Shown: positions 7,839 through 17,267 of the stretch, piece after piece
Numbering within the stretch: position 1 is the first letter of the stretch
How the letters are laid out: each line of letters starts with the position of its first letter
Translations under genes and position numbers: made by a program
Notes under the pieces: model-generated
Seen by the model: the letters and a program-made list of their open reading frames with translations, nothing else
The model's database searches: none
Told to the model about the DNA's origin: nothing
Origin: JBGSIC01 sp041751875
GTDB lineage: Bacteria; Bdellovibrionota; FAC87; UBA2466; JACKAF01
Direction: 5' to 3'
NCBI GenBank assembly: GCA_041751875.1
Contig: JBGSIC010000025.1
Coordinates: forward strand, 1-64,000
Length of the DNA stretch: 64,000 bases

Positions 7839-9131
7839 TTACGGAGCCAGCGGGACATCTCTTCCGGTGTGAGCAGGGTTTTCGACTTCATCTGAGGTGG
7901 AGCCGCCCCGGGACTTTGGCCACTTTTTCTGTGAGGCGAGAGCAGAAAGAAGTGAGCGGGCTGCCGACAGGGGCCCGAAAGGGTAAGGCAATTCACAATG
8001 CAAGGACGGCGCAAGGTAGTGCAGGTTGGGGCGTCGCGTATGCGTGTGAATTCGGGTGAGACTATATTTCTCAACCGCTAATTCGGAAAGAGTCTCAAAC
8101 CACTTAGCCCGCTCTTCGTCCAGCGCGCAGGAACTCGCATCCAGGGGAAGCGAGTAGCGCAACGTCTGCTCGTCCAAGAACGGAAAGAGCTGAGAAAGAT
8201 GGCGTAGGCCGTCACGGAACCGACCTAAAACAGTGTCTAAACAAAGAGCGCGCGACCAGCTCGCCCATAGCCTGAGTTGCGCCCTATCGGGAAGCCGCTG
8301 GCACTCGACCGGCCAAATGTGCGCGTGGGTATCAACGGCTTGGGACTGCTCAAAGAACACAAATAGTGGGGGTGTCCCTTGTGAAACGCTGAGCGGTTTA
8401 GCGTCGATTTGAAACGGATAAAGCGCCGTCTCGAACAACGAAGCAGGTTCCAGATCGAGATTAGTGTGCAGATGGGCGATGGGCTTTGCCAGGGCTTCGA
8501 GATCATGCAACGAGGTATTGATGATCAAACAGCGAGTAAGCAAAGTCGTTTCATCAGCCAGCTGAAGGGAAACCATCCCTCTTTTGGAGAAAAATAAGTG
8601 GGTGATATGTTTTTCGGGCTGAGAAACGTCGATAGGAACCGTGTTCTCACTAAACTCGGCGGGAGGATTCCACCATCCCAGCTCGCTACCCTCACAGGCG
8701 GTTTGCAAGAGACGTTCAGGAGCCAACGAGGGAGCTCGCCCAAAAAACTTCCAGTACCCCTTAGCAAAATTCAAAAGTTGTGGGTGATGTTTCAAACTCT
8801 CCGCTGCCAGGGAGTTCGTGTGCCCGGAAGGTTTTTCGAAAAGCTGTGGAGCCAAACGGGGATACCGGGAGATCAAAGCGTCCGCTTTAAGCGGAAAAGA
8901 CTCCTCACCGGTAACCAGATCCAAGTGGAAAGGTGCGTCGCACTTAATTCCGTAGTCTTTAGCATGGGAGACCGAAACCATGCGCGGCGCGGGTTTGGGA
9001 TCTTTCGTGATCCATCCGCCTCGACAAACAGACCCATGGGATTCATAAAGCCTGTCGAGTTCGGACAAAAGCCAAAGGCCCGCCGGCTCATCTCCCAAAA
9101 CGAGATAATCAAATTCTTCGGTTATTGCCAT
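7839..9131 (-). CDS. Unrecognised 430-residue protein with a Rossmann-like N-terminus
   Basis: The start (FDYLVLGDEPAGLWLLSEL) resembles the beta-alpha-beta nucleotide-binding fold of FAD-dependent amine-oxidase/FixC-like proteins. However, the usual GxGxxG is replaced by GDEPAG, so flavin binding is uncertain. Later segments (about 200-215, CLIINTSLHDLEAL) would match the second dinucleotide-fold strand. There is no signal peptide, membrane helix or clear catalytic motif. The last 40 residues are charged and low in structure (SRGGSTSDEVENP). ATG 9131 is the only good start near the N-terminus. The gene is separated from argS by about 90 bases on the same strand and faces a REP-like repeat upstream. 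Function not assigned. Confidence 0.6.
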   Translation of the reverse strand: MAITEEFDYLVLGDEPAGLWLLSELDRLYESHGSVCRGGWITKDPKPAPRMVSVSHAKDYGIKCDAPFHLDLVTGEESFPLKADALISRYPRLAPQLFEKPSGHTNSLAAESLKHHPQLLNFAKGYWKFFGRAPSLAPERLLQTACEGSELGWWNPPAEFSENTVPIDVSQPEKHITHLFFSKRGMVSLQLADETTLLTRCLIINTSLHDLEALAKPIAHLHTNLDLEPASLFETALYPFQIDAKPLSVSQGTPPLFVFFEQSQAVDTHAHIWPVECQRLPDRAQLRLWASWSRALCLDTVLGRFRDGLRHLSQLFPFLDEQTLRYSLPLDASSCALDEERAKWFETLSELAVEKYSLTRIHTHTRRPNLHYLAPSLHCELPYPFGPLSAARSLLSALASQKKWPKSRGGSTSDEVENPAHTGRDVPLAP

Positions 9132-9192
9132 CGTCTGTCCGATGAGTATGACAAGGGTGTGCTGGGTCTGTCACGTTTTTCGGGTTCCAAAA

Positions 9193-9248
9193 GGTGCCAG
9201 GCACTTTTTGGAACTTTCCAGACGCGGTGCCGAAGGTAGACTGGCACC
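9193..9248 (+). repeat. Short copy of the dispersed palindromic repeat
   Basis: A 56-base element that begins GGTGCCAGGCACTTTTTGG and ends GGTAGACTGGCACC, with terminal inverted repeats like those of the long copies at 4641 and 42721 but a different, shorter centre. It lies in the divergent gap between two genes. The open frame that runs through it is therefore not likely to be coding, and this supports the later start of the following gene. Confidence 0.65.
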
Positions 9249-9288
9249 TTTCCCCTTGCTACGATACGGACATAGTCAGGAGCTTTAC

Positions 9289-9879
9289 GTGATCAACATT
9301 AGTTTCAGAACCATCGCCTTTCTAGCCCTGTGTGTTAGCGGAACGCTCTTTTATTCCTCTCAAGGGATGGCAGCGATTCGAGGCGGGGTGCGGATGCTAC
9401 CTCTCAATTGTTCCGAACTCCTTCCCGATAGCACCCCCTTCGTGGAGTTCTTAACGGCTGTGGGACAAAGCCAGGTGGAAAAGGACCGTTCTTTTTCTCG
9501 TCGTATCTTCCGCGTAATCGCGTTGCGTAAAAAATTGTATGAGGAAAATGACTGGATCCGGGACCACAACCCGATTGATCTTCTCATTCAAAAAACCTTG
9601 TGCTTCTTCCGCATTCAAAAGGATCCCATTTCTCCGATCTCTTACGACAACCCCGAGATCTTGAAGTTTCTAAAAGAGTCCTTGGACGAACTCGAAGCCA
9701 AGGTAGATGAGGCAATTTTTGATACAGAGTTTGAAAGCGAAGAACGTAAGCGGTACGAGAAGCAGATTGAGCGCAACGCGAAGCTGATTCGCACAGTGGA
9801 AGGCCAAGCGCAAAGGGAAGCAAACAAAGAGTACGGGCAGATTACCAAATCAGCCAAAAGGAAGGCGCAGAAGCAGTAG
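9289..9879 (+). CDS. Exported protein of unknown function, helical C-terminus
   Basis: About 196 residues from GTG 9289, which follows CAGGAG and starts a signal peptide (MINISFRTIAFLALCVSG, likely cut near GMAA). An upstream in-frame start at 9142 would read through the REP-like repeat and was rejected. The mature protein has a compact middle with one Cys pair candidate (LNCSEL and TLCFF). A charged helical tail from about residue 125 on (ESEERKRYEKQIERNAKLI) is a probable coiled coil ending KSAKRKAQKQ. The stop codon is three bases before suhB, so they are likely cotranscribed. No family recognised. Confidence 0.6.
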   Translation: MINISFRTIAFLALCVSGTLFYSSQGMAAIRGGVRMLPLNCSELLPDSTPFVEFLTAVGQSQVEKDRSFSRRIFRVIALRKKLYEENDWIRDHNPIDLLIQKTLCFFRIQKDPISPISYDNPEILKFLKESLDELEAKVDEAIFDTEFESEERKRYEKQIERNAKLIRTVEGQAQREANKEYGQITKSAKRKAQKQ

Positions 9880-9882
9880 TTC

Positions 9883-10662
9883 ATGGAAAAAGGAATTCTT
9901 AAGTTCTTGGCCGAGACAGCGGTCGCGGCCGGGAAAATTCATTTGAAGTATTTTCGAAAACCCCACCACGTTCAGACAAAAAAGAATGCGGGTATCGTGA
10001 CCGACGCGGACAAAGCGTCTGAAGCGTACATTTTGAAAAAACTCTCAAGAAACTACAAGAACAGCACGATAATTACTGAAGAGAGCGGAGAGTTTGCAGG
10101 AGACCGTTCTCTTTGTTGGGTGATTGACCCACTCGATGGAACGACCAACTTTGCGCACGGCTACCCATGGTTCTGCGTATCGATTGCGGCGTACTCTGAT
10201 GGCGAACCCTTAGCGGGGGCCGTTTATCAGCCTGTCAGCAAGGAACTTTTCCTGGCTGAAAGAGGCAAGGGAACGACGCTCAACGGTAAGCGCGTGCATG
10301 TTTCAAAGACGAAAAAGCTCGAGCAAGGACTGCTTGGTACGGGGTTGTATTACACCTGCAAAGGGCAGGCCCTAACGAAAGAGTTGAAAATCTTTCGCAG
10401 GGTAAGTGAACGGGTACTTGGGTTGCGACGCGCGGGAGCCGCCGCCCTAGACTTAGCTTATGTCGCTTGTGGCCGTTTCGATGGCTACTGGCAAAAAGGC
10501 TTAAGCAGCTGGGACGTTGCCGCCGCCTACCTCTTAATTGAGGAGGCCGGGGGCAAAGTGAGCGGTTACCGAGGTCAGAAGACGAATATATTCGCCCAAG
10601 AGGCGGTGGCTTCCAACGGGAAGATTCATCGATCCCTAGTTAACTTAATCGACCCGAAGTAA
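9883..10662 (+). CDS. suhB: Inositol-1-monophosphatase family protein
   Basis: A 259-residue Mg-dependent phosphatase of the IMPase/FIG superfamily, probably the SuhB type, which hydrolyses myo-inositol 1-phosphate and in some bacteria also acts in rRNA antitermination. Metal-binding residues lie in EESGE (about 67-71) and DPLDGTTNFAHGYPWF (about 84-99). The second signature is WDVAAAYLLIEEAGG (about 207-221). Length is normal for the family. ATG 9883 follows the previous gene by three bases, and a GYF_2-like gene follows after 36 bases. Confidence 0.9.
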   Translation: MEKGILKFLAETAVAAGKIHLKYFRKPHHVQTKKNAGIVTDADKASEAYILKKLSRNYKNSTIITEESGEFAGDRSLCWVIDPLDGTTNFAHGYPWFCVSIAAYSDGEPLAGAVYQPVSKELFLAERGKGTTLNGKRVHVSKTKKLEQGLLGTGLYYTCKGQALTKELKIFRRVSERVLGLRRAGAAALDLAYVACGRFDGYWQKGLSSWDVAAAYLLIEEAGGKVSGYRGQKTNIFAQEAVASNGKIHRSLVNLIDPK

Positions 10663-10698
10663 GTCGAGCCCACTCTCCGTGTACTAATAAGGAGTGCT

Positions 10699-11598
10699 GT
10701 GGGCGAAAATCCCAAATTTTGGATCGTGCTTGTCAGTAAGGTTCCCCAAGGACCCTATACAGAAGAGCAGATCAAAGCCCTACTTAACCAGAACAAGTTT
10801 CGCCGTAATGAAGTCGGCATGCAGGTTTCGGAAGATGGCTCTATTGCGCTTTCGGGCTGGAAGATTCTTTGGCAATTTCCTGAGTTCGATCGTCGTCTAA
10901 ACAAAAAGCAAGTACCCCTCCCAACGGGGCAAGAACGCCGCAAAACGATCACCAGCGCCGATATCGAACAGGAAAAACGCGAGAAGATTCCTCAGCATCT
11001 TTTGGACATCAACCCAGAAGAACTTCTGCTCGGGCAAAAAGAAGTTTCGCTCACGTTTACGGATCGTCCCGATGAAGATGCTTACGGCGAATCCAGTGAC
11101 GAACGCCCTGGCCGACGGGCCCAAGGTCGTATGTCGGCATTTTCTACGGGACTGATCGCCCTGTTCCTCGTTGTGGGAGCGATAATTTTTTTCCAGGGAG
11201 CAGGTCCAAAGACTACAGCGCCCACTGCGGCTCCTGTTTTTGAGCGCGCCCCCGCCCAATCATCGCCCTCAGCGGAACGCGCCAAGATGCCGCTATCGAA
11301 TTTGCGCCCCCGGCAGCGGCCTATCATGCGTCTGCCTCAAGCCACTGCTCCTGTAGATGCCGAGGGTGACAGCGGTGAAATGTCTCAAGGCGCCTACGAC
11401 GAAGTGCAAGAGGAAGAAGCCCTAAGAGAAGAACCCAAAGTCATCCGGGCTCCTCGCACAAGAAAGGGCGAACGCGCCGTGCCATTGAATGAAGAGTTCT
11501 ACGATGATGAAGAAAGCTTTCCCGAAGAAGAGTCAGAAGGCGAAATCCCCGCTGAAGACGAAGAAGAAGCGTCATCCGACGTCGAGTATTACGACTAA
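10699..11598 (+). CDS. GYF_2-like cytoplasmic domain, one membrane helix, acidic tail
   Basis: A 299-residue protein starting with GTG 10699 behind AAGGAG. Residues 7-60 (FWIVLVSKVPQGPYTEEQI... then SGWKILWQF) resemble the GYF_2 domain, whose GPYT(x)xQ core binds proline-rich or membrane partners. A single transmembrane helix lies at about 148-166 (GLIALFLVVGAIIFF). Outside it are a Pro/Ala-rich stretch and then an extremely acidic tail (about 215-299, many Glu and Asp, ending VEYYD). The order suggests a cytoplasmic sensor or adaptor with a periplasmic acidic extension. Its neighbours suhB and a ceramidase gene give no clear functional hint. Confidence 0.6.
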   Translation: MGENPKFWIVLVSKVPQGPYTEEQIKALLNQNKFRRNEVGMQVSEDGSIALSGWKILWQFPEFDRRLNKKQVPLPTGQERRKTITSADIEQEKREKIPQHLLDINPEELLLGQKEVSLTFTDRPDEDAYGESSDERPGRRAQGRMSAFSTGLIALFLVVGAIIFFQGAGPKTTAPTAAPVFERAPAQSSPSAERAKMPLSNLRPRQRPIMRLPQATAPVDAEGDSGEMSQGAYDEVQEEEALREEPKVIRAPRTRKGERAVPLNEEFYDDEESFPEEESEGEIPAEDEEEASSDVEYYD

Positions 11599-11658
11599 AA
11601 TGAAAATATTCGCAGTGCTATCGCCTAGGCATTAAACTAATGCTAAAAAGGAGCTGCT

Positions 11659-13671
11659 GTGTTTAAACGTCTCTTTCACAGTTCGCTACTGGTCGCTATT
11701 TTCCCCGCGCTATTATTTGCCAACTCTCGCTACCGAGTCGGAACGGGCATTCACGACATTACCGGACCCGCCAGTAATCTCCCGATGAACGGATACGTGA
11801 AAAAGGAGCAGACGACGGCCGGTATTCACATGCGGCTCCACGCGCGCGCCTTTATTGTGTCTGATTCTGTCAGCGAGCGCGAGATCGCACTGGTGAACGT
11901 CGAACTTTGCAACGTTTACGACGGCATCAAAGAGAAAGTAATCCGCAAACTTCAATCCGCGTTTGGTAATCGTTTTACTCACGCCAACGTGCACATTGCT
12001 TCCAATCATACGCACAGTGGGCCTGGGGCCTATTCGCATCATAACTTTTATAGCTTCCGCGCGGGCTTTTCTCAGGCAAACGTCGACATCATTGTCGAGG
12101 GAATCTATCAATCAGTTGCCAAAGCCGCTAAACATCCGCTTCCGGCGCGTCTGTTTGTATCAGAGGGAGAGCTTTTGGGCGGGAACGTGAACCGTTCTCC
12201 TCATGCTTATCTGCGCAATCCGCGCGCCGAACGCCTCCAGTATGATGGGAACACCGATACCACGATGACGGTACTCGGTTTTGAAACGGAAGAGGGCAAG
12301 CCGTTGGGTGCTTACACCTGGTACCCCGTACACAACACCTCAATGGATAATACCAACCGCCTGATTAGTCCGGACAACAAGGGGATAGCTGCCTATCTAT
12401 GGGAAAAAAGTGTTGGTCGAGATTACCGCAACGAAGAAGGTTTTACCGCCGCGTTTGCCAACAGCAACGCAGGCGACGTCTCACCCGGCATTGGCGGTGA
12501 CGTGGATGGGAATGGGGATTGGGAATGCGCGGCTAATGACAATTTTTCTTGTACCAAGCTTTCCGGGAAAATGCAGTTTCTCAAAGCGCGAGAAATTTTC
12601 GACGAACCCCGTGTCTATGAAGACGGGGCTCTGGACTATCGCCACGCGTGGGTCGATTTTTCTCGTGTCCATGTTCTTCCGCCGTATGCGCCCAGCCGGC
12701 AGGTGACTTGCTCGGCGGCGATTGGGGTTTCCATGCTCGCCGGCTCTGAAGAAGATGGTCCGGGCATTGGAAAGGAAGGCGTAAACTGCCAAAACGCGCC
12801 CCTTCTCCTGAAAGCACTTTGTTTACGCGACAAATGCCACAGCCAAAAACCCGTTGTGTTGCAAACAGGGAAACGTGGAACAACTCCCCAGGTATTGCCG
12901 TTGCAGATTATTCGTATTGGTTCATTGGCTATCGTGGGAGTTCCGGCTGAACTCACTACGATGTCGGGTCGGCGGGTCCGCAACACGATCAAAAAAACTT
13001 TGGAACCGATGGGAATCAGTACCGTCGTGATCGGCGGATACGCGAATTCATACGCGAGCTATGTAGCAACGCGAGAAGAGTACGATGAACAAGATTACGA
13101 AGGGGCCTCCACGCATTTTGGTCCTTGGACGCTCAACGCTTATCAACAAGAACTCGACAAACTGGCCCTAAGTCTTTTTCAAGGGATCCCGGTGAAATCG
13201 CCTGGTAAGGCTCCCAAAATTGCCATTCCAGAGAAACGGGTGACCCCCATTATTGGTTCCGATCGCTTACCCGCCGGTGGCATTTTCGGAAAAGTCCTTA
13301 CCCAACCGAAGGAACTCTATCTGGCGGGGGAAACCATTGAGGCTCGCTTTATCGGCGGTCAACTAAGTAACAATCCCTTTATTCAGGACAGCTACCTCGA
13401 GGTACAGCAAGAAGTGGGAACGAACTGGGAACCGGTGGCTTTTGATTGGGACTATGAAACGCGTCTTCACTGGTTGGAGCGTGCCGGAAGAATTTCTCAC
13501 ATCAAAGTAGAGTGGCTCCCCAACGGGGCGGTACCCAGTGGCGTGTACCGGATCGTCCACCGAGGGGTTTATCGCAGTGCAAAGGGACGTTTGGTTCGCT
13601 ACGAGGGTGTCACCCGCGCGTTTGACCTACTTTCCGATGAACCTCGCCCCCCATTTGAAGCACTCTACTAA
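11659..13671 (+). CDS. Secreted neutral ceramidase
   Basis: A 670-residue exported amidase that cleaves ceramide into sphingosine and fatty acid. GTG 11659 follows AAAGGAG and begins a signal peptide (MFKRLFHSSLLVAIF, cut near LFANS). Family residues are present: the zinc-site segment NHTHSGPG (about 116-123), VHNTSM with the second His (about 225), the catalytic Ser in GDVSP (Ser about 275), PAELTT (Glu about 431) and YANSYASYVATREEY (Tyr about 465). An immunoglobulin-like C-terminal domain follows from about 520. Length matches bacterial neutral ceramidases such as that of Pseudomonas. Substrate may be host or prey lipid, or the cell's own sphingolipid, since some Bdellovibrio-like bacteria make sphingolipids. 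Confidence 0.9.
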   Translation: MFKRLFHSSLLVAIFPALLFANSRYRVGTGIHDITGPASNLPMNGYVKKEQTTAGIHMRLHARAFIVSDSVSEREIALVNVELCNVYDGIKEKVIRKLQSAFGNRFTHANVHIASNHTHSGPGAYSHHNFYSFRAGFSQANVDIIVEGIYQSVAKAAKHPLPARLFVSEGELLGGNVNRSPHAYLRNPRAERLQYDGNTDTTMTVLGFETEEGKPLGAYTWYPVHNTSMDNTNRLISPDNKGIAAYLWEKSVGRDYRNEEGFTAAFANSNAGDVSPGIGGDVDGNGDWECAANDNFSCTKLSGKMQFLKAREIFDEPRVYEDGALDYRHAWVDFSRVHVLPPYAPSRQVTCSAAIGVSMLAGSEEDGPGIGKEGVNCQNAPLLLKALCLRDKCHSQKPVVLQTGKRGTTPQVLPLQIIRIGSLAIVGVPAELTTMSGRRVRNTIKKTLEPMGISTVVIGGYANSYASYVATREEYDEQDYEGASTHFGPWTLNAYQQELDKLALSLFQGIPVKSPGKAPKIAIPEKRVTPIIGSDRLPAGGIFGKVLTQPKELYLAGETIEARFIGGQLSNNPFIQDSYLEVQQEVGTNWEPVAFDWDYETRLHWLERAGRISHIKVEWLPNGAVPSGVYRIVHRGVYRSAKGRLVRYEGVTRAFDLLSDEPRPPFEALY

Positions 13672-13691
13672 ACCTGGTAGCTTCTCCGGCC

Positions 13692-14957
13692 ATGCAGGCA
13701 GAGTGGCTAAATAACTGGCTTTTGGGTCATATTGGCTCGGATTATCCACGACGCCACTTTATACTAGCCGTATCGGGTGGTCTGGACTCCGTTGCCCTTT
13801 GCCACTCTTTTTCAGCGCTACTTCCCGCTACCGCACTCACCATCGCGCACTTTGATCACCGCATGCGTGATGCCGCCAAAGGCGAGCGCCAGTTTGTTCG
13901 GATGCTTGCGCACCAAATGAACATCGGATTTGTCGAGGGGCAACGTCAAGGCAGTGTCGTTTCGGAAAATGCTTTGCGCGAGGAGCGTTGGGCGTTTTTG
14001 CAAGAGGTCCGTCGCGCATTGGGAGCGCACTTTGTAGTGACCGGACATCACGCAAACGACCAGCTGGAAACCCAGCTGATGCGAATGATCAGGGGAACCG
14101 GACTTACCGGAATAAGAGCGATGCAGCCGCGAAGCGGGTGTGTGTTGCGTCCCTTTCTCTGCTTTCCTAAGAGCGAACTGCAAGAACTCGCGCTCAACAA
14201 TGGTTGGGGATTCCGCGAAGACTTCTCAAACACCGATGATCGTTTTTTCCGCAATCGCGTTCGCAAGGAACTCATACCGCCACTGGAAAAGTTAAGTGAA
14301 TCGTTTGGAGGGAAGGGCGCATTCTATCAACGCCTTCAAGGAACGTGGGCGGAGCTTGCTTGGGCCGCCCAATTTGTTGATGAATCCCAACGAAAATTGT
14401 TTGCCACCCATTGTGTAGTGACCCCGTACTGGATTCGAAGCAAAGTGAGCGATTACTTGGCTCTTCCTTTTCCGGAGCGAGCGCTTTTGCTTAGAGCGGT
14501 ACGAGAGAAGCTGGATTCAGTTCCCCTCAATCGGGATGAGCTGGCGCGTTTAGACCGCGAGATTTCAGAAGGGACCCGCGAGTTTTGGCTTTCCGAAAAA
14601 CTGCGAGTCATCCAGTCTTGCGGACAAGTCTACTTTCAAAATGCTTTGCAGCGAGAAGCGCCGCTCCCCCTATTTGAAAAACAGGACAACGACACCGTGA
14701 GTACTCAGCTAGGCTTTCGCGCAAAAAGTCTAAAAGAAGGAGAATTTCTTTGGAGAACTTTTCAGGCCGGTGACCGCGTCGGGTCAAAGAAACTCAAAGA
14801 GGTCTTTTTGGAACGCGGAGTGCCTCAGCCGGAACGTTCCTTACTGCCCGTGTTAACCCGGGCCGGATCCCAAGAAGTTGTCTGGTTCCCGCGTCTTGAC
14901 CAGGTAGGTCCAACTAAGGTCGAACTCTCTTTTCCCTTCTCTCATTTGGCGCACTAA
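13692..14957 (+). CDS. tilS: tRNA(Ile)-lysidine synthase
   Basis: A 421-residue PP-loop ATPase that puts lysine on C34 of the CAU-anticodon tRNA-Ile so that it reads AUA. The N-terminal PP-loop is SGGLDSVAL (about 29-37), followed by HFDHRMR, HHANDQLETQLMRM and GTGLTGI. After a helical middle comes the C-terminal TilS domain (RTFQAGDRVG..., about 350 on). Length and order are typical. It follows the ceramidase gene by 20 bases and precedes ftsH by about 137 bases; tilS-ftsH adjacency is common in bacteria. Confidence 0.92.
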   Translation: MQAEWLNNWLLGHIGSDYPRRHFILAVSGGLDSVALCHSFSALLPATALTIAHFDHRMRDAAKGERQFVRMLAHQMNIGFVEGQRQGSVVSENALREERWAFLQEVRRALGAHFVVTGHHANDQLETQLMRMIRGTGLTGIRAMQPRSGCVLRPFLCFPKSELQELALNNGWGFREDFSNTDDRFFRNRVRKELIPPLEKLSESFGGKGAFYQRLQGTWAELAWAAQFVDESQRKLFATHCVVTPYWIRSKVSDYLALPFPERALLLRAVREKLDSVPLNRDELARLDREISEGTREFWLSEKLRVIQSCGQVYFQNALQREAPLPLFEKQDNDTVSTQLGFRAKSLKEGEFLWRTFQAGDRVGSKKLKEVFLERGVPQPERSLLPVLTRAGSQEVVWFPRLDQVGPTKVELSFPFSHLAH

Positions 14958-15094
14958 GCCATCCCCCCGGGCCACACCCCGAATTTAACCCACTAAGTCG
15001 TGGATATTCTAGCCACAACTTAGCCTTAGGCTGGAACGCAAGACTGCCGATAAGTTTAAGGCACAATAATATTCTTTGCCCGGGATGTGGTGAA

Positions 15095-17002
15095 ATGAAG
15101 AACTCGCAGAAGACTCTAGTCGTGTGGATGATCCTACTGGTCGCCACCTTACTTCTGTTCCAAACAACGCATACGCCCCCGCAGGGACAAAAGCTCCCTT
15201 TCAATAAGTTTATAGAGCACGTCAAAGCCGGGCATGTGGAGAAAGTTACTTTCCGAAGCCACGGGCGCATCGCCGGAAAGTTCAAAAAAGAAGTCGAAGG
15301 GGGAAGCGATTTCGATACCATCGGCGATACGAACTCCGAATACTACGTCCGGTTGGTAAACGAACACGGTCTCATTCCCAACTACGAAATTGAAGAAGGT
15401 CGCTCGCTTTGGCTTCAGTTCCTCATCAGCTGGGGACCGATGGTCATTTTCGTTGTTCTGCTTATGGTTTTCTTACGTCAGCTCCAAGTTAATGGCGGCA
15501 AAGCCATGTCATTTGGACGTTCACGCGCGAAACTTTTGACCGACGGCCACACCCGCGTCACCTTTGACGACGTTGCTGGTTGTGAAGAAGCTAAAGAAGA
15601 ACTCGAAGAAATCGTCGAGTTCTTGCGCGATCCAAAAAAGTTTACTCGCTTGGGTGGAAAAATTCCCAAAGGTGTACTTCTCGTCGGCAGCCCGGGTACT
15701 GGTAAAACACTGCTTGCCAAAGCGGTTGCGGGCGAAGCGGTTGTGCCATTTTTTAGCATCAGCGGTTCGGACTTCGTGGAAATGTTTGTAGGCGTAGGCG
15801 CCTCGCGCGTCCGCGACTTGTTCGAACAGGGTAAGAAACACGCTCCTTGCATTATTTTTATCGACGAAATCGATGCCGTTGGCCGCCAGCGTGGCGCAGG
15901 CCTCGGCGGTGGGCACGACGAACGCGAACAAACATTGAACCAGCTCTTGGTTGAAATGGATGGTTTTGATTCACGCGAAGGCGTCATCATGATCGCAGCC
16001 ACCAACCGACCTGACGTCCTGGATCCCGCACTACTTCGTCCCGGCCGATTTGATCGCACCGTGACCGTCGGACGACCAGATGCTCGCGGTCGCAAAGGCA
16101 TTTTGGAAGTTCACACCAAGCGCATGCCCTTAGGTGCCGATGTGAACCTGGAAATCTTGGCCCGCGGAACCCCTGGGTTCTCTGGCGCCGATCTTCAGAA
16201 TTTAGCGAACGAAGCCGCTCTTTTGGCAGCACGTGAAAACCTGACGGAAGTCGGGATGCGTTCATTTGAAAAGGCCAAAGACAAAGTGCTCATGGGTGCC
16301 GAACGTAGGTCCATGGTGATTGGTGAAGAGGAGCGCCGCATGGTCGCGTACCACGAAGCCGGCCATACGATCGTAGGCAAATCGATTGAAGGTTTGGATC
16401 CCATTCACAAGGTAACCATCATCCCTCGCGGTATGGCACTCGGCGTGACAATGACTTTGCCGAATGAAGACCGTTTGACGCTTTCAAAAGATAAAGCCGA
16501 AAGCCTCATTGCATTTATGATGGGCGGTTGTGTAGCGGAAACACTCATCTACGGTGAAAAAACCAACGGTGCCGCAGATGATATTGATAAAGCCACCAAC
16601 CTAGCCAAGAAAATGGTTTGTGAGTGGGGCATGAGCGACAAGATTGGCCCCATGGCAATTGGTCGCAAAGACGAAAGTGTCTTCTTGGGCCGTGAAATTC
16701 ATCAAGCCAAAGACATCAGCCAAAAAACGGCCGAAACGGTTGACGGAGAAATTCGCAAGGTTTTGACCGAAAACCACGACCGCGCGAAAAAGATCCTCAA
16801 AGACAACCTCGATGTGCTTCACGCGATGGCCGACGCTCTTGTGGAACGTGAGTCTCTCTCAGCAGAAGAAGTTGAACTTTTGATGCAAGGAAAGAAGCTA
16901 CCTCCGTTGGAAGTCTCGCCCTCTGACTCGGGCAAAACTTCCCTAAAAGGAAAAGCGAAAAAGGCCGTTGGCGCGTTTAAAACCGAGCCCGAAGTCGCCT
17001 AG
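15095..17002 (+). CDS. ftsH: ATP-dependent zinc metalloprotease FtsH
   Basis: A 635-residue inner-membrane AAA protease that extracts and degrades membrane and soluble proteins, including LpxC in some Gram-negatives. It has two membrane helices (about 8-24 and 110-130) flanking a periplasmic domain. Walker A GSPGTGKT (198-205), Walker B IIFIDEIDA, the second region of homology ATNRPDVLDPALLRPGRFD and the zinc site HEAGH (420-424) follow. The P-loop has Ser where most FtsH have Pro at the second position. The C-terminal tail ends in a Lys-rich stretch. It lies behind tilS in the usual order. Confidence 0.96.
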   Translation: MKNSQKTLVVWMILLVATLLLFQTTHTPPQGQKLPFNKFIEHVKAGHVEKVTFRSHGRIAGKFKKEVEGGSDFDTIGDTNSEYYVRLVNEHGLIPNYEIEEGRSLWLQFLISWGPMVIFVVLLMVFLRQLQVNGGKAMSFGRSRAKLLTDGHTRVTFDDVAGCEEAKEELEEIVEFLRDPKKFTRLGGKIPKGVLLVGSPGTGKTLLAKAVAGEAVVPFFSISGSDFVEMFVGVGASRVRDLFEQGKKHAPCIIFIDEIDAVGRQRGAGLGGGHDEREQTLNQLLVEMDGFDSREGVIMIAATNRPDVLDPALLRPGRFDRTVTVGRPDARGRKGILEVHTKRMPLGADVNLEILARGTPGFSGADLQNLANEAALLAARENLTEVGMRSFEKAKDKVLMGAERRSMVIGEEERRMVAYHEAGHTIVGKSIEGLDPIHKVTIIPRGMALGVTMTLPNEDRLTLSKDKAESLIAFMMGGCVAETLIYGEKTNGAADDIDKATNLAKKMVCEWGMSDKIGPMAIGRKDESVFLGREIHQAKDISQKTAETVDGEIRKVLTENHDRAKKILKDNLDVLHAMADALVERESLSAEEVELLMQGKKLPPLEVSPSDSGKTSLKGKAKKAVGAFKTEPEVA

Positions 17003-17267
17003 AACCCGACCGGCTAGCAAATGGAACTCTCCAATGCTGAGACAGTTCCAAAATCTCTTTTCTCCACGGAGACTTAGCCAATTGTGTGGTTTGTCCCGGC
17101 TGCCCTCTAGTCCCTTTCCCGACACACGCCCAACACCATCCCTCATAACATCCAATACTTACGCTAATTCCAGTGGCTTTGGTTTTGCACAATATAAGGT
17201 GAAATCCCCAAGTACGACTTCGATTGAACTCTCCGCAGAACGGTTTTTTGGACGTAGGAGTTTTTCG

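Noticed and set aside
16968..17267. A longer N-terminus for the repeat lipoprotein, beginning inside ftsH
   Set aside because: The lipoprotein signal peptide and ribosome-binding site fix the start at 17268.
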